Source: Endotrypanum monterogeii (taxonomy: Eukaryota; Euglenozoa; Kinetoplastea; Trypanosomatida; Trypanosomatidae). Taken from it: a stretch of DNA of 64,000 nt. The DNA lies in NCBI GenBank assembly GCA_000333855.2, contig CM007341.1, forward strand, positions 279,414-343,413, read 5' to 3'. The notes under the pieces are model-generated. The model did not search any database, was not told the DNA's origin, and saw nothing but the letters and a program-made list of their open reading frames with translations. Below are positions 10,531 to 21,457 of this stretch, in pieces (position 1 is the first letter of the stretch; every line of letters begins with the position of its first letter). Position numbers and translations under genes: made by a program.

Positions 10531-10630
10531 TATACACACCCTTTCTCACCGTAGCGCAGAGTATCAAAAAAAAAAGAACGTACCTATATTCTAAAAAAAA
10601 CAGCTTCTTCTCTCACCCCATCACGTTCAC
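9741..10630. other. Spacer with three CA microsatellites
   Basis: CA runs lie at 9754-9802, 10224-10252 and 10493-10526. The last sits 105 bases before the next start codon and is followed by a short pyrimidine stretch and AG dinucleotides at 10553-10559, the likely acceptor for the gene at 10631. Runs of A occur at 10565-10600. No gene is seen. Confidence 0.7.
9754..9802 (+). repeat. (CA)n microsatellite, about 24 units
   Basis: An uninterrupted dinucleotide run begins 13 bases after the stop codon of the CX9C gene. It is the one long CA run that directly follows a gene instead of preceding one. Confidence 0.95.
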
Positions 10631-11779
10631 ATGGCGGTCCCGCGCGTTGCAAGCGGCAAAACGCTGAAGGAGGACAGCGAGCTTTTTTTCGCTGCGTCAC
10701 GTGCCTTTGCCGTGCCAGGCAAAAGCCCTCATTATCTCTTACCGCACGCTTTCAACGAACTTGTCCGCAGTCGCCTGCGACAGCGCAATCGGTTTAATCA
10801 CGATCATCACGACACGTGCATGTACATCGAGCGCTCGAAGAACGCCAACGTGGTCGCGTACACCGCAAATCTTGTCGACACAGCGACAAGGAAGAGGGTG
10901 GGGTCGGGCATTGGGCGGCACTGTGTGTTGTATGGCGACGATCCCATACATGCTTATTTTGTGAATCTCGAGCCGTCCTACGTGGAGAACCGCCGCCGAA
11001 AGGGACTCCAGTCCGACTGCGATGATCTTAACATTATTGAACGTACGCTGGCCTACGGGTGCTCGGCGACGCCTGTGAACACGGCAGGCATTCTCGAGTA
11101 CTGGAGTGCCAACACCCTGGAGGTGCTCGAGTCTTTTTGCCCAGAATGGAATGTAGGTGGCAGCGATGACTTGCCCAAGAAGGATCAATACTCGGCCGAG
11201 GGGGATGGTGGGGATGCTGACGCGGAAAAAGTAGTCACGGGTGACGCAACTTCGGCGCTGCCGCCGGACAATGCCTCCGCAGTCGAGTCACTCGACGCGG
11301 TACTCAGGGCTTGGTGGGCTCCCTTCAATCCTTATATCTCACATTTCGTTGCTCTTCCCACGTGGCCTGGTATCATTCTATGCCTGCCACCAGTGGCGAA
11401 GGTGGACTTCAGTCGGCCCAGCAGCTCCACTGCGGCAGAGCTTCCCACGTCGCCGGAAGTGACTTCATCTCAAATAGATGAAGCCACTGGTTCTCCCACG
11501 ACATATGAAAAGCCGCCAGTCATGGACACAACCAACGCGACGTGCGGTAATCACCCAGAGCCAGCCGAGGTCACGGCGACCACCGGCGTGCTGTCGGACG
11601 AGGACACTGTCGTGGTCATAGTTGCTCGCATCGATGGTGAGCTTAGCATCTTAGAGAGGGTGTACGTGAAGAGCGTTGAACCAAAACACTTCTACAACCT
11701 TCCTACGGTCGAGTACATCGAGGTGTTCGGAGTTTCCCTGGAGTCTGGCAAGCTCACCTACGAGAAGAAGCTCAGATAA
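10631..11779 (+). CDS. DUF4833-like domain protein, copy 1
   Basis: The protein has 382 residues. Residues 60-80 (CMYIERSKNANVVAYTANL) and 104-150 (DPIHAYFVNLEP, then IERTLAYGCSATP) match the pattern I associate with DUF4833: a Tyr-x-x-Arg-Ser-Lys-Asn-x-Asn strand, a His-x-Tyr strand and an Ile-x-Arg-x-x-Ala-Tyr-Gly strand. The final strands lie at the C-terminus (about 336-375), with SVEPKHFYNLP and VEYIEVFG. An insertion of about 180 Ser/Thr/Glu-rich residues separates the two halves. The function of the family is unknown to me. No signal peptide or membrane segment is clear. The next gene is a paralogue. The ATG at 10631 follows candidate acceptors at 10553-10559. The frame assignment is secure; the domain name is from memory of the family pattern. 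Confidence 0.85.
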   Translation: MAVPRVASGKTLKEDSELFFAASRAFAVPGKSPHYLLPHAFNELVRSRLRQRNRFNHDHHDTCMYIERSKNANVVAYTANLVDTATRKRVGSGIGRHCVLYGDDPIHAYFVNLEPSYVENRRRKGLQSDCDDLNIIERTLAYGCSATPVNTAGILEYWSANTLEVLESFCPEWNVGGSDDLPKKDQYSAEGDGGDADAEKVVTGDATSALPPDNASAVESLDAVLRAWWAPFNPYISHFVALPTWPGIILCLPPVAKVDFSRPSSSTAAELPTSPEVTSSQIDEATGSPTTYEKPPVMDTTNATCGNHPEPAEVTATTGVLSDEDTVVVIVARIDGELSILERVYVKSVEPKHFYNLPTVEYIEVFGVSLESGKLTYEKKLR

Positions 11780-12701
11780 GTGGGTGCGGAGTGGGGGAGG
11801 GGGGCCTTCGAGCTGCTGGTAGAGAGGGAAAGGTGAGGATGGAAGGAGAAGAAGCTGCTGGGATAGACTTCCACCATGGAGTGTTTTCCTGTTTCGCTCA
11901 TCTGCTTCTTCGATTATTTTTCTGGACAGCTGCACAGCGTGTGAAGGAGAGAACAGGCGGGGCAAAGCAGGAAGGCCGTTCTCCCTTCCTCGCTCGCTCA
12001 CTATATTTCTCTGCGTTACACCCGCAGACCGACATTCTTTGCTTTCTTTGCAGAAGCATCTGTATATATATATATATATATTTTTTTTTTTCTTTGACAC
12101 ATTGGTGGATTTCATAGTCCAGCTGGCGGGTGCGTATTTGCTCCTATGCTTCTGCTGTGACACGCTGCTCATGAATCGCCGTTGCTGCGCTTTTCTTCCC
12201 CCCTTCTCTCCATCGTCCCACATGGGCGCGAGCGCACGCACACACACACACACAAACTCGTGTACAACGTACTCGTTACGTCAAAGATACCACACACCAT
12301 ACTCACTACTTATTGAATGATTGAGTATAGCAAGTATACCTCAGCAACATGAGCAAGAGGGTCATCATTTCCCAGAACCTCGTATCCCTCTGTTATTTTT
12401 TCTCCAAGCTACACAGTGTGTATGCACCTTAGCGGCTGTTCAGGAGCTCTGTATCCGTGCGGCCGCCAGATGATTACCCCGCTGCACGTGCATACATCAC
12501 GTTATATATATTGCTGTGTGTTTATGTAACAGCTTTCATTGCGTCAAGTGTGGCTATTTTCCCACTTTTATTATCTCCTCGCTCACCCCCTTCTCCCTTC
12601 TTCTATCGAGGTTCTTTTGCCTCACAAAGAGTTTTTTTTTTGTTTTTCTTGGCCTCCCTCCCCCCCCTTCCCCAGTGCCGATACGCACGCAAGCAGACAA
12701 C
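11780..12701. other. Spacer between the DUF4833-like paralogues
   Basis: It contains a TA run (12063-12080) joined to a run of T, a short CA run (12238-12254), and a long pyrimidine tract before the next gene. No gene is seen. Confidence 0.7.
12580..12675 (+). promoter_or_regulatory. Predicted trans-splice acceptor for DUF4833-like copy 2
   Basis: A pyrimidine-rich stretch including a run of T and a run of C ends at the AG of 12674-12675, 27 bases before the ATG at 12702. It excludes the upstream in-frame GTG opening at 12516 as a real start, because that would lie inside or before the polypyrimidine tract. Confidence 0.65.
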
Positions 12702-13640
12702 ATGACCTCGTCTGCAGCTCTGCTTTTTCAGAATTTTGTGTGGGGGCCGCTGATTCTCTCGAATGGTGAATTGTCGAGTACACTGTCTGCCGGGACATCG
12801 GGAGAACCTGACATGGATGCGCCTGTGCAGAGGCTGAACTACACCATACGGCGTCTCCTGGTGGCGCGCGATCGCTTTGAGAGTGATCATCAGGACATCT
12901 GCATGTACGTTGAGCGCTCAAAGAATAAGAACGTCGTGGTCTATCAGGCGAATTTGATAGACTCGGCAACGGGTGAACCGCCTCCGAACGGATCTCACGG
13001 CATTAAGTGCAGCTTCAAGGAAGCTGACCCTCTACACGTGTACTGGATAAAGATTGAGCCCGAGCATGTGGCGCGTCGCCGCGCTCGCGGCGAGCTGGGT
13101 GATGCGTGTGAGCTCAATATGATTGAACGGAGGCTTGCGTACGGGTGCAATGCTACGTTGATCAGCAAAGACAAATTTGTGGGGGAGGTCCTTCCCGACA
13201 AGGGGTCGCGCGCTGCTGCTACCGGAATGATGCTGAAGGCGATTGAGTTGCTGTACCACGAGATGCAGCCGTGTATGTGCAAGTTTGTAGCTATTTCTTC
13301 CTGGGTGGTATGGATGTTGCGGCTTCCTCCGTTAAAGAAACGCGAACGCCAGACAGTCAGCGCAGCGGCCAACTCAGACGGCGGGCTTTCACCGTCGCTT
13401 TGTGAGGATGTGCCGTTGTCGAGAGCGGATGGTGTGACTGAGGTGCACGCTCTGCCGATAGAGGACACCGTTGTAGCGATGGTGGCGATGGTGGCTGGAC
13501 AGCTGAGTGTTCTGCAGAGGGTTTACGTGAGCAGCATCGAGCCAAAACACTTCTATCAGCTTCCCAAAGTCGAGTACATCGAAGTTTTTGGGACTTCGCT
13601 CGCAACTGGTGAGCCAACTTACGAGAAGCGTCACAGCTGA
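12702..13640 (+). CDS. DUF4833-like domain protein, copy 2
   Basis: The protein has 312 residues and is a diverged paralogue of the gene just upstream. Shared blocks are DHQDICMYVERSKNKNVVVY (62-81), DPLHVYWIKIEP (109-120), NMIERRLAYGCNAT (139-152) and the C-terminal block SIEPKHFYQLPKVEYIEVFG. The insertion between the halves is about 70 residues shorter than in copy 1, and the N-terminus is unrelated. Retention of the same blocks in both copies suggests that both fold. The biochemical role is unknown. The start is fixed by the acceptor AG 27 bases upstream. Confidence 0.85.
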   Translation: MTSSAALLFQNFVWGPLILSNGELSSTLSAGTSGEPDMDAPVQRLNYTIRRLLVARDRFESDHQDICMYVERSKNKNVVVYQANLIDSATGEPPPNGSHGIKCSFKEADPLHVYWIKIEPEHVARRRARGELGDACELNMIERRLAYGCNATLISKDKFVGEVLPDKGSRAAATGMMLKAIELLYHEMQPCMCKFVAISSWVVWMLRLPPLKKRERQTVSAAANSDGGLSPSLCEDVPLSRADGVTEVHALPIEDTVVAMVAMVAGQLSVLQRVYVSSIEPKHFYQLPKVEYIEVFGTSLATGEPTYEKRHS

Positions 13641-15385
13641 GGTAGACATCGCATCCTTTTCGTTATACAAGGCAGGCTAGCGAGAAAAAAGGGAAAAAGG
13701 GGTCAAGGACACCGTAAGGCATGTCCACACGTCCGTGCACGTGCGAGAGAGCATGGACATGGGTCTTTATTCCCTCTATTTCTTCCCCTACTTTTTCTCC
13801 TTGAAAAATAATTAAAAAAAAACACATACTTGATCAACCGTTGTGCTAGCTTCCTCATCCTCTATATGTGCATTCGACCACCACGACATGCGACATGATG
13901 AAAAAAAAAAATGCTTTTTTTTGGGAGGTGATGTTTGTGCTTTTCAGAAATGGCAGAGGCAACTTGTCTGTTCGCCTGAATATGTGTTGGTGGTTGTGTA
14001 TGCGTGATGGCTGCCATCAACTGCTTTTCGCGTTGTTGCCCTCTTCCCCCCTCATATATATATATATATATATATATTGAACGCTCTCCGTTTCTGAATG
14101 AAGAGCGTTTCGCCTTGTGGACATGATCAATGGTGAGCGGTGATCATTACGTCCATGGTCCCGTTGCTTCTTTTGCTGTTTTGCACAGTCTTCGTGGCTT
14201 GTTTGCAGTGCTCTTCCCCCCCCCCAGGAAAGCGGTGTCAATGTTTTGAATATGGCGGGTGGTGGTGGGGTTCTGCCTTGTTTTCGCCTTGTCACTATTT
14301 GTTCACCTCGGTTTGTGTCCAGGTATGCTTGGCTTGGTCTGCTCTTATCGACTCACTTTCTTTTCCCCTTCTCCCTGCAGCGCGCACGTGTGTGTCAAGA
14401 CACTGAATTGCCACTGGGTTTTACCTGACGCAGGAATACGTGCACACACATCTCCGTTTCTCCAGAAATACTTGTTACTTCTCTTCATGCCATCGTTTGC
14501 TTTCATTCCACAGACGTCGAGTACGGTTGTCTGGATAGCGGTGGGGGTGAGGGAGAACAAGGCAGGAAGAAGAAGAAGGGCACCGATTTTCCTTTGCATC
14601 ACTTTCCTTCGTTTTTTTTTTCCAGAGGATTTTGGCTTCAACCAGAAAAAAAAAATGGATGAACAGTGGCGGGAGAACGACCACCCTTGTGTGCCAATCT
14701 CTTTTTTTTTTTTTTAAAGGGCAGATGGTGTTGGTGAGTGGTAAGAAATGCCAATACAAAAAGAGGAGCGGGGAAAAAAGAACAAAAAAAACATAATTAT
14801 GTCTCGTCTCTCTCTCCTTTCACCTGCTGTCGTTTTTTCCTACCTCCCTCCCTCCCTCCCTCCCCTCTCCCCGAGCTCCACTGCGTCCACAGCTCCCACG
14901 CTTCGGTGAGAAAAAAAAAGGAAGTGTGGTGCATACCGTTGTTGGGATTGGGCAAGCCCCGATCTGCACCAGATGCATCAGTGTCGAAGCATTCCCCGCT
15001 TTTTTTTTTTTATTCCCCTCGCCACTTACGCGCATAGCTCGAGTGTATGAGCAAATACAGATGTAAGTTAAAAAATAAAAAAAAATACATAACGGTAGGG
15101 GTGTTTCCACAGCACCGTGCGTCATCGGGTGGTCAGCACAACAGTTTCTTTTTGTTGAACACACCTCCAGTCGTGCAGTTTCTTGCGCACTGTTTTTTTT
15201 TGCCCTTTCACACTTCATCTCAGTCTTCCGGTGTCAAAATGCGCACCTTGGTGCAGCGATATACATATCTGTATATTCATTCCGAATGAAGTCCTCTCCT
15301 CCTCCTCTTCCCCCCTTTTTTTTTTCCCCCTCTGTACTCCTGTGTTAAAAAGACTCCCTCCCTCTCACACGTACGCGCACACAGG

Positions 15386-15425
<40 letters not shown>

Positions 15426-15595
15426 TACAGGAGGAGGCTCGATCTCAGAAGAGGCGTTAACAACGGGAAAATAAAATAGAGGGCAACCTACCGAACTCGT
15501 CTCCATCCCTAAAAAAAAAAGGGAAAAACTGGAAGGAGCTCCACTTCACCCCTGCCCATCAACCACCACCACCACCACCACCAGTATTCCTCACA
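13641..15595. other. Spacer, low complexity, before MetAP2
   Basis: It contains a TA run (14053-14078), several runs of A or T of 8 to 14 bases, and a CA run (15389-15422) about 175 bases before the next ATG. A CCA-repeat just before the start (15560-15583) ends in an AG. ORFs of 80-150 codons here are made of homopolymer and microsatellite translation and are not supported. Confidence 0.65.
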
Positions 15596-16996
15596 ATGCC
15601 ACCGAAGGGTTCCACCAAAAACAAGCAGCAACCCAAACAGCAGGGTGGCAACAAGAAGGGCAAGGGCAGAGGTGATGACGGCGATGATTTTGATACAATG
15701 CTGGCTGCTGCTGTGAACGCATACAAAGAGGACGCAGCAAAAAATCACAGCAGCAGCAGCAACCAAGGTAAGCACAACGGCAGCGGCAACGGCACAGTTC
15801 CAGGCAATAAAAGCCTTGCTGCGGACGAAGTAGCTGTACCAAGCTCTGCCGATCACCCGGAAAATCCTTACCCGAAGACGGAGGGGTCGTACCTGCGACA
15901 GACGTGGCCAGAACCCACAGTGCCAGTGTCGAGCCAGTTCGCGCCTGGTCGGTTCCCCACCGGCGAGATTCTTGACCATCCCGGGGAGATGAACAATTAC
16001 CGACACAGCAGTGAGGAGAAGCGGGCGTTGGCCCGTGCGAGTGAGGAGCAAGTGCAAGAGATGCGCGAGGCTGCCGAGGTGCACCGCCAGGTCCGCACAT
16101 GGGCACAGAGCTGGATCAAACCTGGTCTTTCGCTGATGCTAATGACGGATCGCATTGAGAAGAAGCTGAATGAGCTTATTGGAAAGGATGGTATCGTGCG
16201 GGGACAGGCATTCCCAACGGGGTGCTCACTCAACCATGTTGCCGCCCACTACACCCCAAACACCGGGGATGAAAAAATTGTTTTGTCGTACGATGATGTC
16301 ATGAAGGTCGACTTCGGCACCCATATCAACGGCCGCATCATTGACTGCGCCTGGACGGTGGCCTTCAACCCAATGTTCGACCCGTTGTTGCAGGCAGTGA
16401 AGGAGGCAACCTACGAAGGTATCAAGCAGGCAGGCATTGATGTCCGCTTGGGCGACATTGGGGCCGCCATCGAGGAGGTAATGGAGTCGCATGAGGTGGA
16501 GATCAACGGCAAGGTGCATCCGGTGAAGAGCATCCGCAACCTGTCGGGCCACAGCATTGCTCCCTACATTATTCACGGCGGCAAGAGTGTACCCATTGTC
16601 AAGGGTGGCGAGCAGACGAAAATGGAGGAGGGGGAGGTGTTCGCCATTGAGACCTTCGGCTCGACTGGTCGCGGCTTCGTCAATGAAGATTTGGAGTGCT
16701 CTCACTATATGATGCAGCCAGGTGCTGAGGTGATGCAGCTGCGCTCGGAAAAGGCCCAGCAGCTTTTAAAACACATCCACCGGTCATATAGCACACTGGC
16801 CTTCTGTCGCAAGTGGCTCGACCGGGATGGATACGATCGTCATTTGATGAATCTAAATCGCCTGGTCGATGAGGGGGCCGTCAACAAATATCCCCCCCTG
16901 GTGGACGTCAAGGGCAGTTACACGGCGCAATATGAGCACACCATCTACCTCGGTCCGACGGCAAAGGAGATTCTTTCCAAGGGGAAGGACTACTAG
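15596..16996 (+). CDS. MAP2: Methionine aminopeptidase 2 (M24 metallopeptidase)
   Basis: The protein has 466 residues. It removes the initiator Met from nascent cytosolic proteins and belongs to clan MG, family M24. The N-terminal 30 residues are Lys/Gly/Gln-rich, like the basic extension of other eukaryotic type 2 enzymes, and are followed by Asp and Ser stretches. The catalytic domain begins near residue 150. By alignment from memory with human MetAP2, the substrate-site His is H218 (in [13 protein letters not shown]) and the metal ligands are D239, D250, H319, E352 and E447. All are present, so the enzyme should be active. The extra type 2 helical insert (residues 385-440, with [11 protein letters not shown]) and the C-terminal KDY match type 2 rather than type 1. 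In related genomes it may be labelled only as a clan MG peptidase. MetAP2 is the target of fumagillin-class inhibitors in other organisms. Confidence 0.96.
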   Translation: MPPKGSTKNKQQPKQQGGNKKGKGRGDDGDDFDTMLAAAVNAYKEDAAKNHSSSSNQGKHNGSGNGTVPGNKSLAADEVAVPSSADHPENPYPKTEGSYLRQTWPEPTVPVSSQFAPGRFPTGEILDHPGEMNNYRHSSEEKRALARASEEQVQEMREAAEVHRQVRTWAQSWIKPGLSLMLMTDRIEKKLNELIGKDGIVRGQAFPTGCSLNHVAAHYTPNTGDEKIVLSYDDVMKVDFGTHINGRIIDCAWTVAFNPMFDPLLQAVKEATYEGIKQAGIDVRLGDIGAAIEEVMESHEVEINGKVHPVKSIRNLSGHSIAPYIIHGGKSVPIVKGGEQTKMEEGEVFAIETFGSTGRGFVNEDLECSHYMMQPGAEVMQLRSEKAQQLLKHIHRSYSTLAFCRKWLDRDGYDRHLMNLNRLVDEGAVNKYPPLVDVKGSYTAQYEHTIYLGPTAKEILSKGKDY

Positions 16997-18852
16997 GGCG
17001 TGGGCACATGCGTGCAAAAAAAAGGGGGGGGGGAGGTAATGGACGAACGGGGCGCTGGTGGTGGTGGTGGTGTTCCTGAAGAGGGAGCTGTAGGGTGATT
17101 CGAAATACCTGATGCACCAACGGTACTTTTCAGGGATGAGACATGATACGTATTTGCTTGCGTGTGCGTGTGTGCGTGTGAAGTGTTTTTCGTTAGCTCT
17201 TTGCTATTTTCAAACGACTTATTTGCATCCTTTCCTCCCCTCCCCTCACCGTCTCCTTGTCCTTATCGCCGTCCTCCATCATCCTCTTCACTGCTTTCTA
17301 CACTCGCTCTCTCCATTTTTTTTTTCTCTGCTCAGCATTGTAGCAGACCATCGATATAAAGTGATGAGGGGGCATGGTTCCTTTATGCTGACTTATTCTT
17401 GTGAGGGGAGGGGTGAACACACATCTTGGCGTGAGCTGTCAGCGAGTCCGGTGTCTCCCTCCCTCCCTCCCTCCCTTCACTTGCGTCCTGCTTTGGGGAT
17501 GAGGAGCCGGAAGATCCCCTCGAGTGGTGATGTAGCACTAGGGAGGGTCTGTATTGTGGGGGTCTCCGTGAGGACGACCTACGAAGCATTGGAAGGGGCT
17601 GGTGGCGTTGGGTGCCGGGTTGCCGTACTGAGGGGGCTGAGAGCTGAGCATTGTTACCGCGGGTGTGCGTGTGTGACTTTGGAAAATGTCAGGCGCGATG
17701 CGCTTCAAAAAAAAAATCAGAATGGATTCCGTCGTGGAGTTGAAGGGAGTGCTCCATAATAATTGCGTTTGTAATGTTAAGTCTTTTTTTTCCCCCTGCA
17801 CCGCTTGCGTCGTCATCCTTTTTTTTTTTTCACTTTTTTTTTCACTTCTTCCGTTCTTCCAGAGTGCAATGCATTTCCCTTCTCCCTGGTCGTCCACAAG
17901 TTGGGGTCTATGCTCGACAACGACTCCCTTTTTCTTTTTTATTACTACGTTGCAACGACCCTCTTTGCGACAGTGTGCGTGTGTGTGGGGGAGAGAGAGA
18001 AGGGCTGAATATGTGCTAGAGGTGTACGATATATGGGCAAAGAGGGAGGGGTGGAGTGGGAGGGATAGAGCTCACCTTGGGGACGCCACGCCTGACAATC
18101 GTACGTATATTCCCACCACCTACATATTTGAAGCCTATGCTTTATGAAGGAGGGAGGACAGTGGCATCGATGGTCTTTCTGACCACCGCTGCCTTTTCTC
18201 TCTTTCACCACCGTACGTGATCATGCTATAGTAGTAAGCAGAAAGGGTTGAGGGGGACAGAGACAGGTGGCGTCTGCACCTGCATAGGGTCATAGCGGTC
18301 TTCCCCCCTCCCTTCAACTAAACAAACAAACAAAACAACGTTTATCTGATCTGTATCCTGCACAACACCACCTAACATGTGCGTCTACACACGCACTTGC
18401 GTTTTGTCACTCGGCGGAAGGGCAGCACACCTTGCCTCTGATGAGAGGACGAGGGATGGAGTAAGCCTCAGGAGCCAATGGGTGGCCCCTTGTGAACCTT
18501 GACTTTCGTGGCTCTCCATATTTTTCCGTACTTTGTTTTGGCGATCGTCTGAACGGAAATGCGATAAAGTGTATTCCCGCAGTCGAAAAACAAAAAGTTT
18601 ATGCACAAAGACGTCTACAACAACACACACACACACACGCACACACACACGCACACACACACACACCTTTCCTGAAGTCTGTCTTGTGTGCCGCCCTTGC
18701 TCTGCAACTTTTCAAGGATTGCGGCTCACGGGTGCTCTGCCGACGTGTGGGGAAGGGAGGGAGGGGGAACTCGTCTTTCCTGCGGTTTCTCCGTTCATCG
18801 GATTCATATCACACAGGTCACCTTCCTCAGTTAAGAAACAAAGGACTACCCA
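16997..18852. other. Spacer, 1.9 kb
   Basis: It starts with a G run and GGT repeats just after the MetAP2 stop (17020-17073), continues with several pyrimidine tracts and T runs, and has a CA run at 18620-18665, about 190 bases before the next ATG. Candidate splice acceptors for the next gene are the AGs at 18815-18816 and 18829-18830, each after a pyrimidine stretch. No gene is seen. Confidence 0.65.
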
Positions 18853-19806
18853 ATGATGCTCTGTCCATCGCTTCGCCGTCTTGCATCCTCCGTCAGCGGT
18901 GGTTTTTCATCTGCTGCTTTCACTGGCGATGATGGTGGCGCATACGAGCGACTCAGAAGTGAGCAGGAGTGGCTGGCTCGTGAGCACCAGCGGGAAGGTG
19001 CGGATGCTCAAGAGCGGCAGCAGCGCCGTCATGGGTGTGGGGAAGGCAGTCGTCACACAGGCGCAACTGCTACCGCCTCCACGTCGCCATCGTCTTCGAG
19101 TGAGGAGACGTGCGCCCCAACTGGATTTCACGGCGTCAGGAATGGTGGTGGCCGCTACGGCGGGTCTGCCGGTACTGCTGCCGATGCGGCTCTCGACCGA
19201 CCAACCATCGATACCTATCGTGCCATGACGGACAGCGAGCTCGCTGAGACGCTGCGCACACGCGAGGGGCAGGCTCGACAGCTGCGCGCCATCTACGAGA
19301 ATTTTCACTATGACGCGGACCGACACTTTCGCAAGATGATTTTCGATTACCACGACAAGACCATGCAGCTTTCGCAGGTGCATGGCCGTATGCAACAGAC
19401 CTCCTTGCAGATCAACCGGGAGGCTCTTACAAAAATGCGCGACGAGCAGGATATGATGACACGTGACAAGCGGATTATTTTCACTCTCTGTACGCTGTGG
19501 ACGCTCGTCTTCTGGGTGTGGGTGCGCCGCCACTACGTGGAGCGGCGCGAGCTTGAGCGGGAGCCGCTTGATGCGCAGGAGTGGGCTCAAATGAGTCCCT
19601 CCATCACTGGCGCCGGTAGTTACAACGACAATGTTTTCGGCAGCAACCGGCGCAATGCACGCTTTCGGGAGACAGCGTGGGAGCGCGAGGTGCGCGAGCG
19701 CCGCGAGGCGCAGGACCTGCAGGAGCGACAGCACACGCTTCAAAAAAAACAGGTTGAGTTGCAGAGGGCCGTGGTGGCACAGAGAGAGCAAGGCCAGGAG
19801 AAGTGA
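18853..19806 (+). CDS. Single-span membrane protein with coiled coils, possibly mitochondrial
   Basis: The protein has 317 residues. The first 23 residues (MMLCPSLRRLASSVSGGFSS onward) contain Arg, Ser and hydrophobic residues but no acid, consistent with a mitochondrial targeting sequence. Residues 30-110 are charged or Ser/Gly-rich, 125-205 look helical and coiled-coil-like, 207-225 form one strongly hydrophobic segment rich in Trp and Leu, and 268-313 form a second Arg/Glu/Gln coiled coil. The arrangement (targeting sequence, coiled coil, membrane anchor, coiled coil) resembles mitochondrial inner-membrane scaffold or assembly proteins, but I recognise no family. The ATG is directly preceded by good acceptor candidates. 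The mitochondrial location is an inference from the N-terminus. Confidence 0.8.
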   Translation: MMLCPSLRRLASSVSGGFSSAAFTGDDGGAYERLRSEQEWLAREHQREGADAQERQQRRHGCGEGSRHTGATATASTSPSSSSEETCAPTGFHGVRNGGGRYGGSAGTAADAALDRPTIDTYRAMTDSELAETLRTREGQARQLRAIYENFHYDADRHFRKMIFDYHDKTMQLSQVHGRMQQTSLQINREALTKMRDEQDMMTRDKRIIFTLCTLWTLVFWVWVRRHYVERRELEREPLDAQEWAQMSPSITGAGSYNDNVFGSNRRNARFRETAWEREVRERREAQDLQERQHTLQKKQVELQRAVVAQREQGQEK

Positions 19807-20294
19807 GGCGTCATGTGTGTGTCTTTGCGTTTGCTCGAGGCCGTATTTCTATTCTGTACTGTTTTTATCGTACCCCCCCTTTTTTTTTTTGGAGTGAGTG
19901 GAAATTGGCGTATAATTCCCGGTGTGGCGACCCCTTCGATGGCGTTCTGCTTCGCCCCCCCCCCCCCCCCCCCCCCCCCCCCCCACCCACACACACACAC
20001 AGTCGCCAAATGCGATTCTTTCTGTCCGACTAAGCCGCCATTGTAGACATCGCATCTACAGACCCTGTCGGAGAATTATTGTGTGCATTATACATGCAGA
20101 AGCGCTAGGGTTCCGCATTTCAAAAAAAATACATTTTTCTGATCCTATCCTTGCTCCTCGAACCTGTAGCTCCCTCATACAGTCACACACATACAGTCAC
20201 ACACACACACACACACACACAGAGGGATTCGCTTCCTTTTCTCATCTGCCATTCCTTAAAATAATAAAAAAGAAGTTTTTCCCCCAGCCAAGTC
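19807..20294. other. Spacer with poly-C and CA runs before HGPRT
   Basis: A homopolymer of 30 C is followed by CA repeats, and a second CA run at 20182-20222 lies about 70 bases before the HGPRT start. The pyrimidine stretch 20230-20257, with AGs at 20271-20272 and 20286-20287, is the likely acceptor region. Confidence 0.7.
19955..19984 (+). repeat. Poly-C tract of 30 bases followed by CA repeats
   Basis: Thirty consecutive C residues (G on the minus strand) lie about 150 bases after the stop codon of the membrane-protein gene and are joined to a short CA repeat. Length in the assembly may not be exact, because homopolymers this long are hard to sequence. Confidence 0.9.
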
Positions 20295-20927
20295 ATGAGC
20301 GATTCAACTAACACGCCCACGGCCCCCGTCGCTGCTGCGGAGTCGCGTAACTATCCGATGTCAGCCCGCACCCTTGTCCCTCAGGAGCGGCTGTGGGAGG
20401 AGACGGCGAAGTGTGCAAAGAAGATTGCGCAGGACTACGCAAAGTTCAATTTAACAAACGAGAACCCACTCTACCTAATCTGTGTGCTCAAAGGGAGTTT
20501 TATCTTCACAGCCGACCTCGCCCGCTTCCTCGCCGACGAGGGTGTTCCGGTGAAGGTGGAGTTCATTTGCGTTAGCTCGTACGGCACAGACGTTCAGACT
20601 TCTGGTCAGGTGCGCATGCTCCTGGATGTGCGTGACTCTGTGGAGAATCGCCATGTTATGCTTGTCGAGGACATCATCGACAGCGCCATCACGCTGCGGT
20701 ACCTGATTGAAGTCATGCTCGCCAAGAAACCAGCTACTCTAAAGACGGTGGTGCTCCTGGACAAGCCGTCGGGCCGAAAGGTCGATGTGATGGTTGACTA
20801 CCCCGTCATCACCATTCCGAACGCTTTTGTGATCGGCTATGGCATGGACTTTGCCGAGTCATACCGTGAGTTGCGCGATATCTGCGTGCTCAAGAAAGAG
20901 TACTACGATAAACCGGCGATGCTGTAG
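20295..20927 (+). CDS. HGPRT: Hypoxanthine-guanine phosphoribosyltransferase
   Basis: The protein has 210 residues, the usual length for the Leishmania enzyme. It transfers phosphoribose from PRPP to hypoxanthine or guanine to make IMP or GMP, a key salvage step in organisms that cannot make purines. Visible motifs are the loop KGS (66-68), the flexible loop SSYGT (94-98), the PRPP motif VMLVEDIIDSAIT (121-133; E125, D126 and D129), the purine-contact lysine in LDKPSGRKV (K157), and FVIGYGMD (178-185). The C-terminal tripeptide is AML, where L. donovani HGPRT ends in SKV, a glycosomal signal; AML is a poor match to PTS1. Its neighbour XPRT is a homologue, so the pair arose by an old duplication. 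The start is the first ATG after the acceptor region and matches family length. Confidence 0.97.
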   Translation: MSDSTNTPTAPVAAAESRNYPMSARTLVPQERLWEETAKCAKKIAQDYAKFNLTNENPLYLICVLKGSFIFTADLARFLADEGVPVKVEFICVSSYGTDVQTSGQVRMLLDVRDSVENRHVMLVEDIIDSAITLRYLIEVMLAKKPATLKTVVLLDKPSGRKVDVMVDYPVITIPNAFVIGYGMDFAESYRELRDICVLKKEYYDKPAML

Positions 20928-21424
20928 GTTTGACGAGTTGCTCCTCATTACCTCTGGGGAGTCTTCCGCGTCTTTCTTTGTCCCTCGGCGTGTGTGCGTG
21001 GATGGGTGCGGGTGTTTCCAGGGGTGCGGACACTGCCCTCAAGAGAAGCGTGCGCGCAGCCCGATATGAGAGAGGGAGGCGGCACCGCTGATCCTGAACT
21101 CAAGAAGGCGTTGTGTTGGCGGTCGCGTATACATAGAGAGTTCCCTCCCTATAACATATACATACACACACATATATATATGCTGAGTTCATCTCACACC
21201 GCTCTGCTCTCCTTGTTTGTGTACTCGATTTTTTTTTTTTTGACGTCGTCGTCTCGATGAGAGATTAAATTATAGTACAGTAAGAAAAGGAAGGGGCTGA
21301 GTTGTGAGTGGGAGCGGGGTGGTGTGGGGGCGATCATGGGGGATAACACTTGAGAGGGTAGGAGGTGCGCTGAAGTTTTCCCGTAAGCGCAGAGTATTCC
21401 TTGGCTTTCGTGAGTGTCGCACTG

Positions 21425-21457
<33 letters not shown>

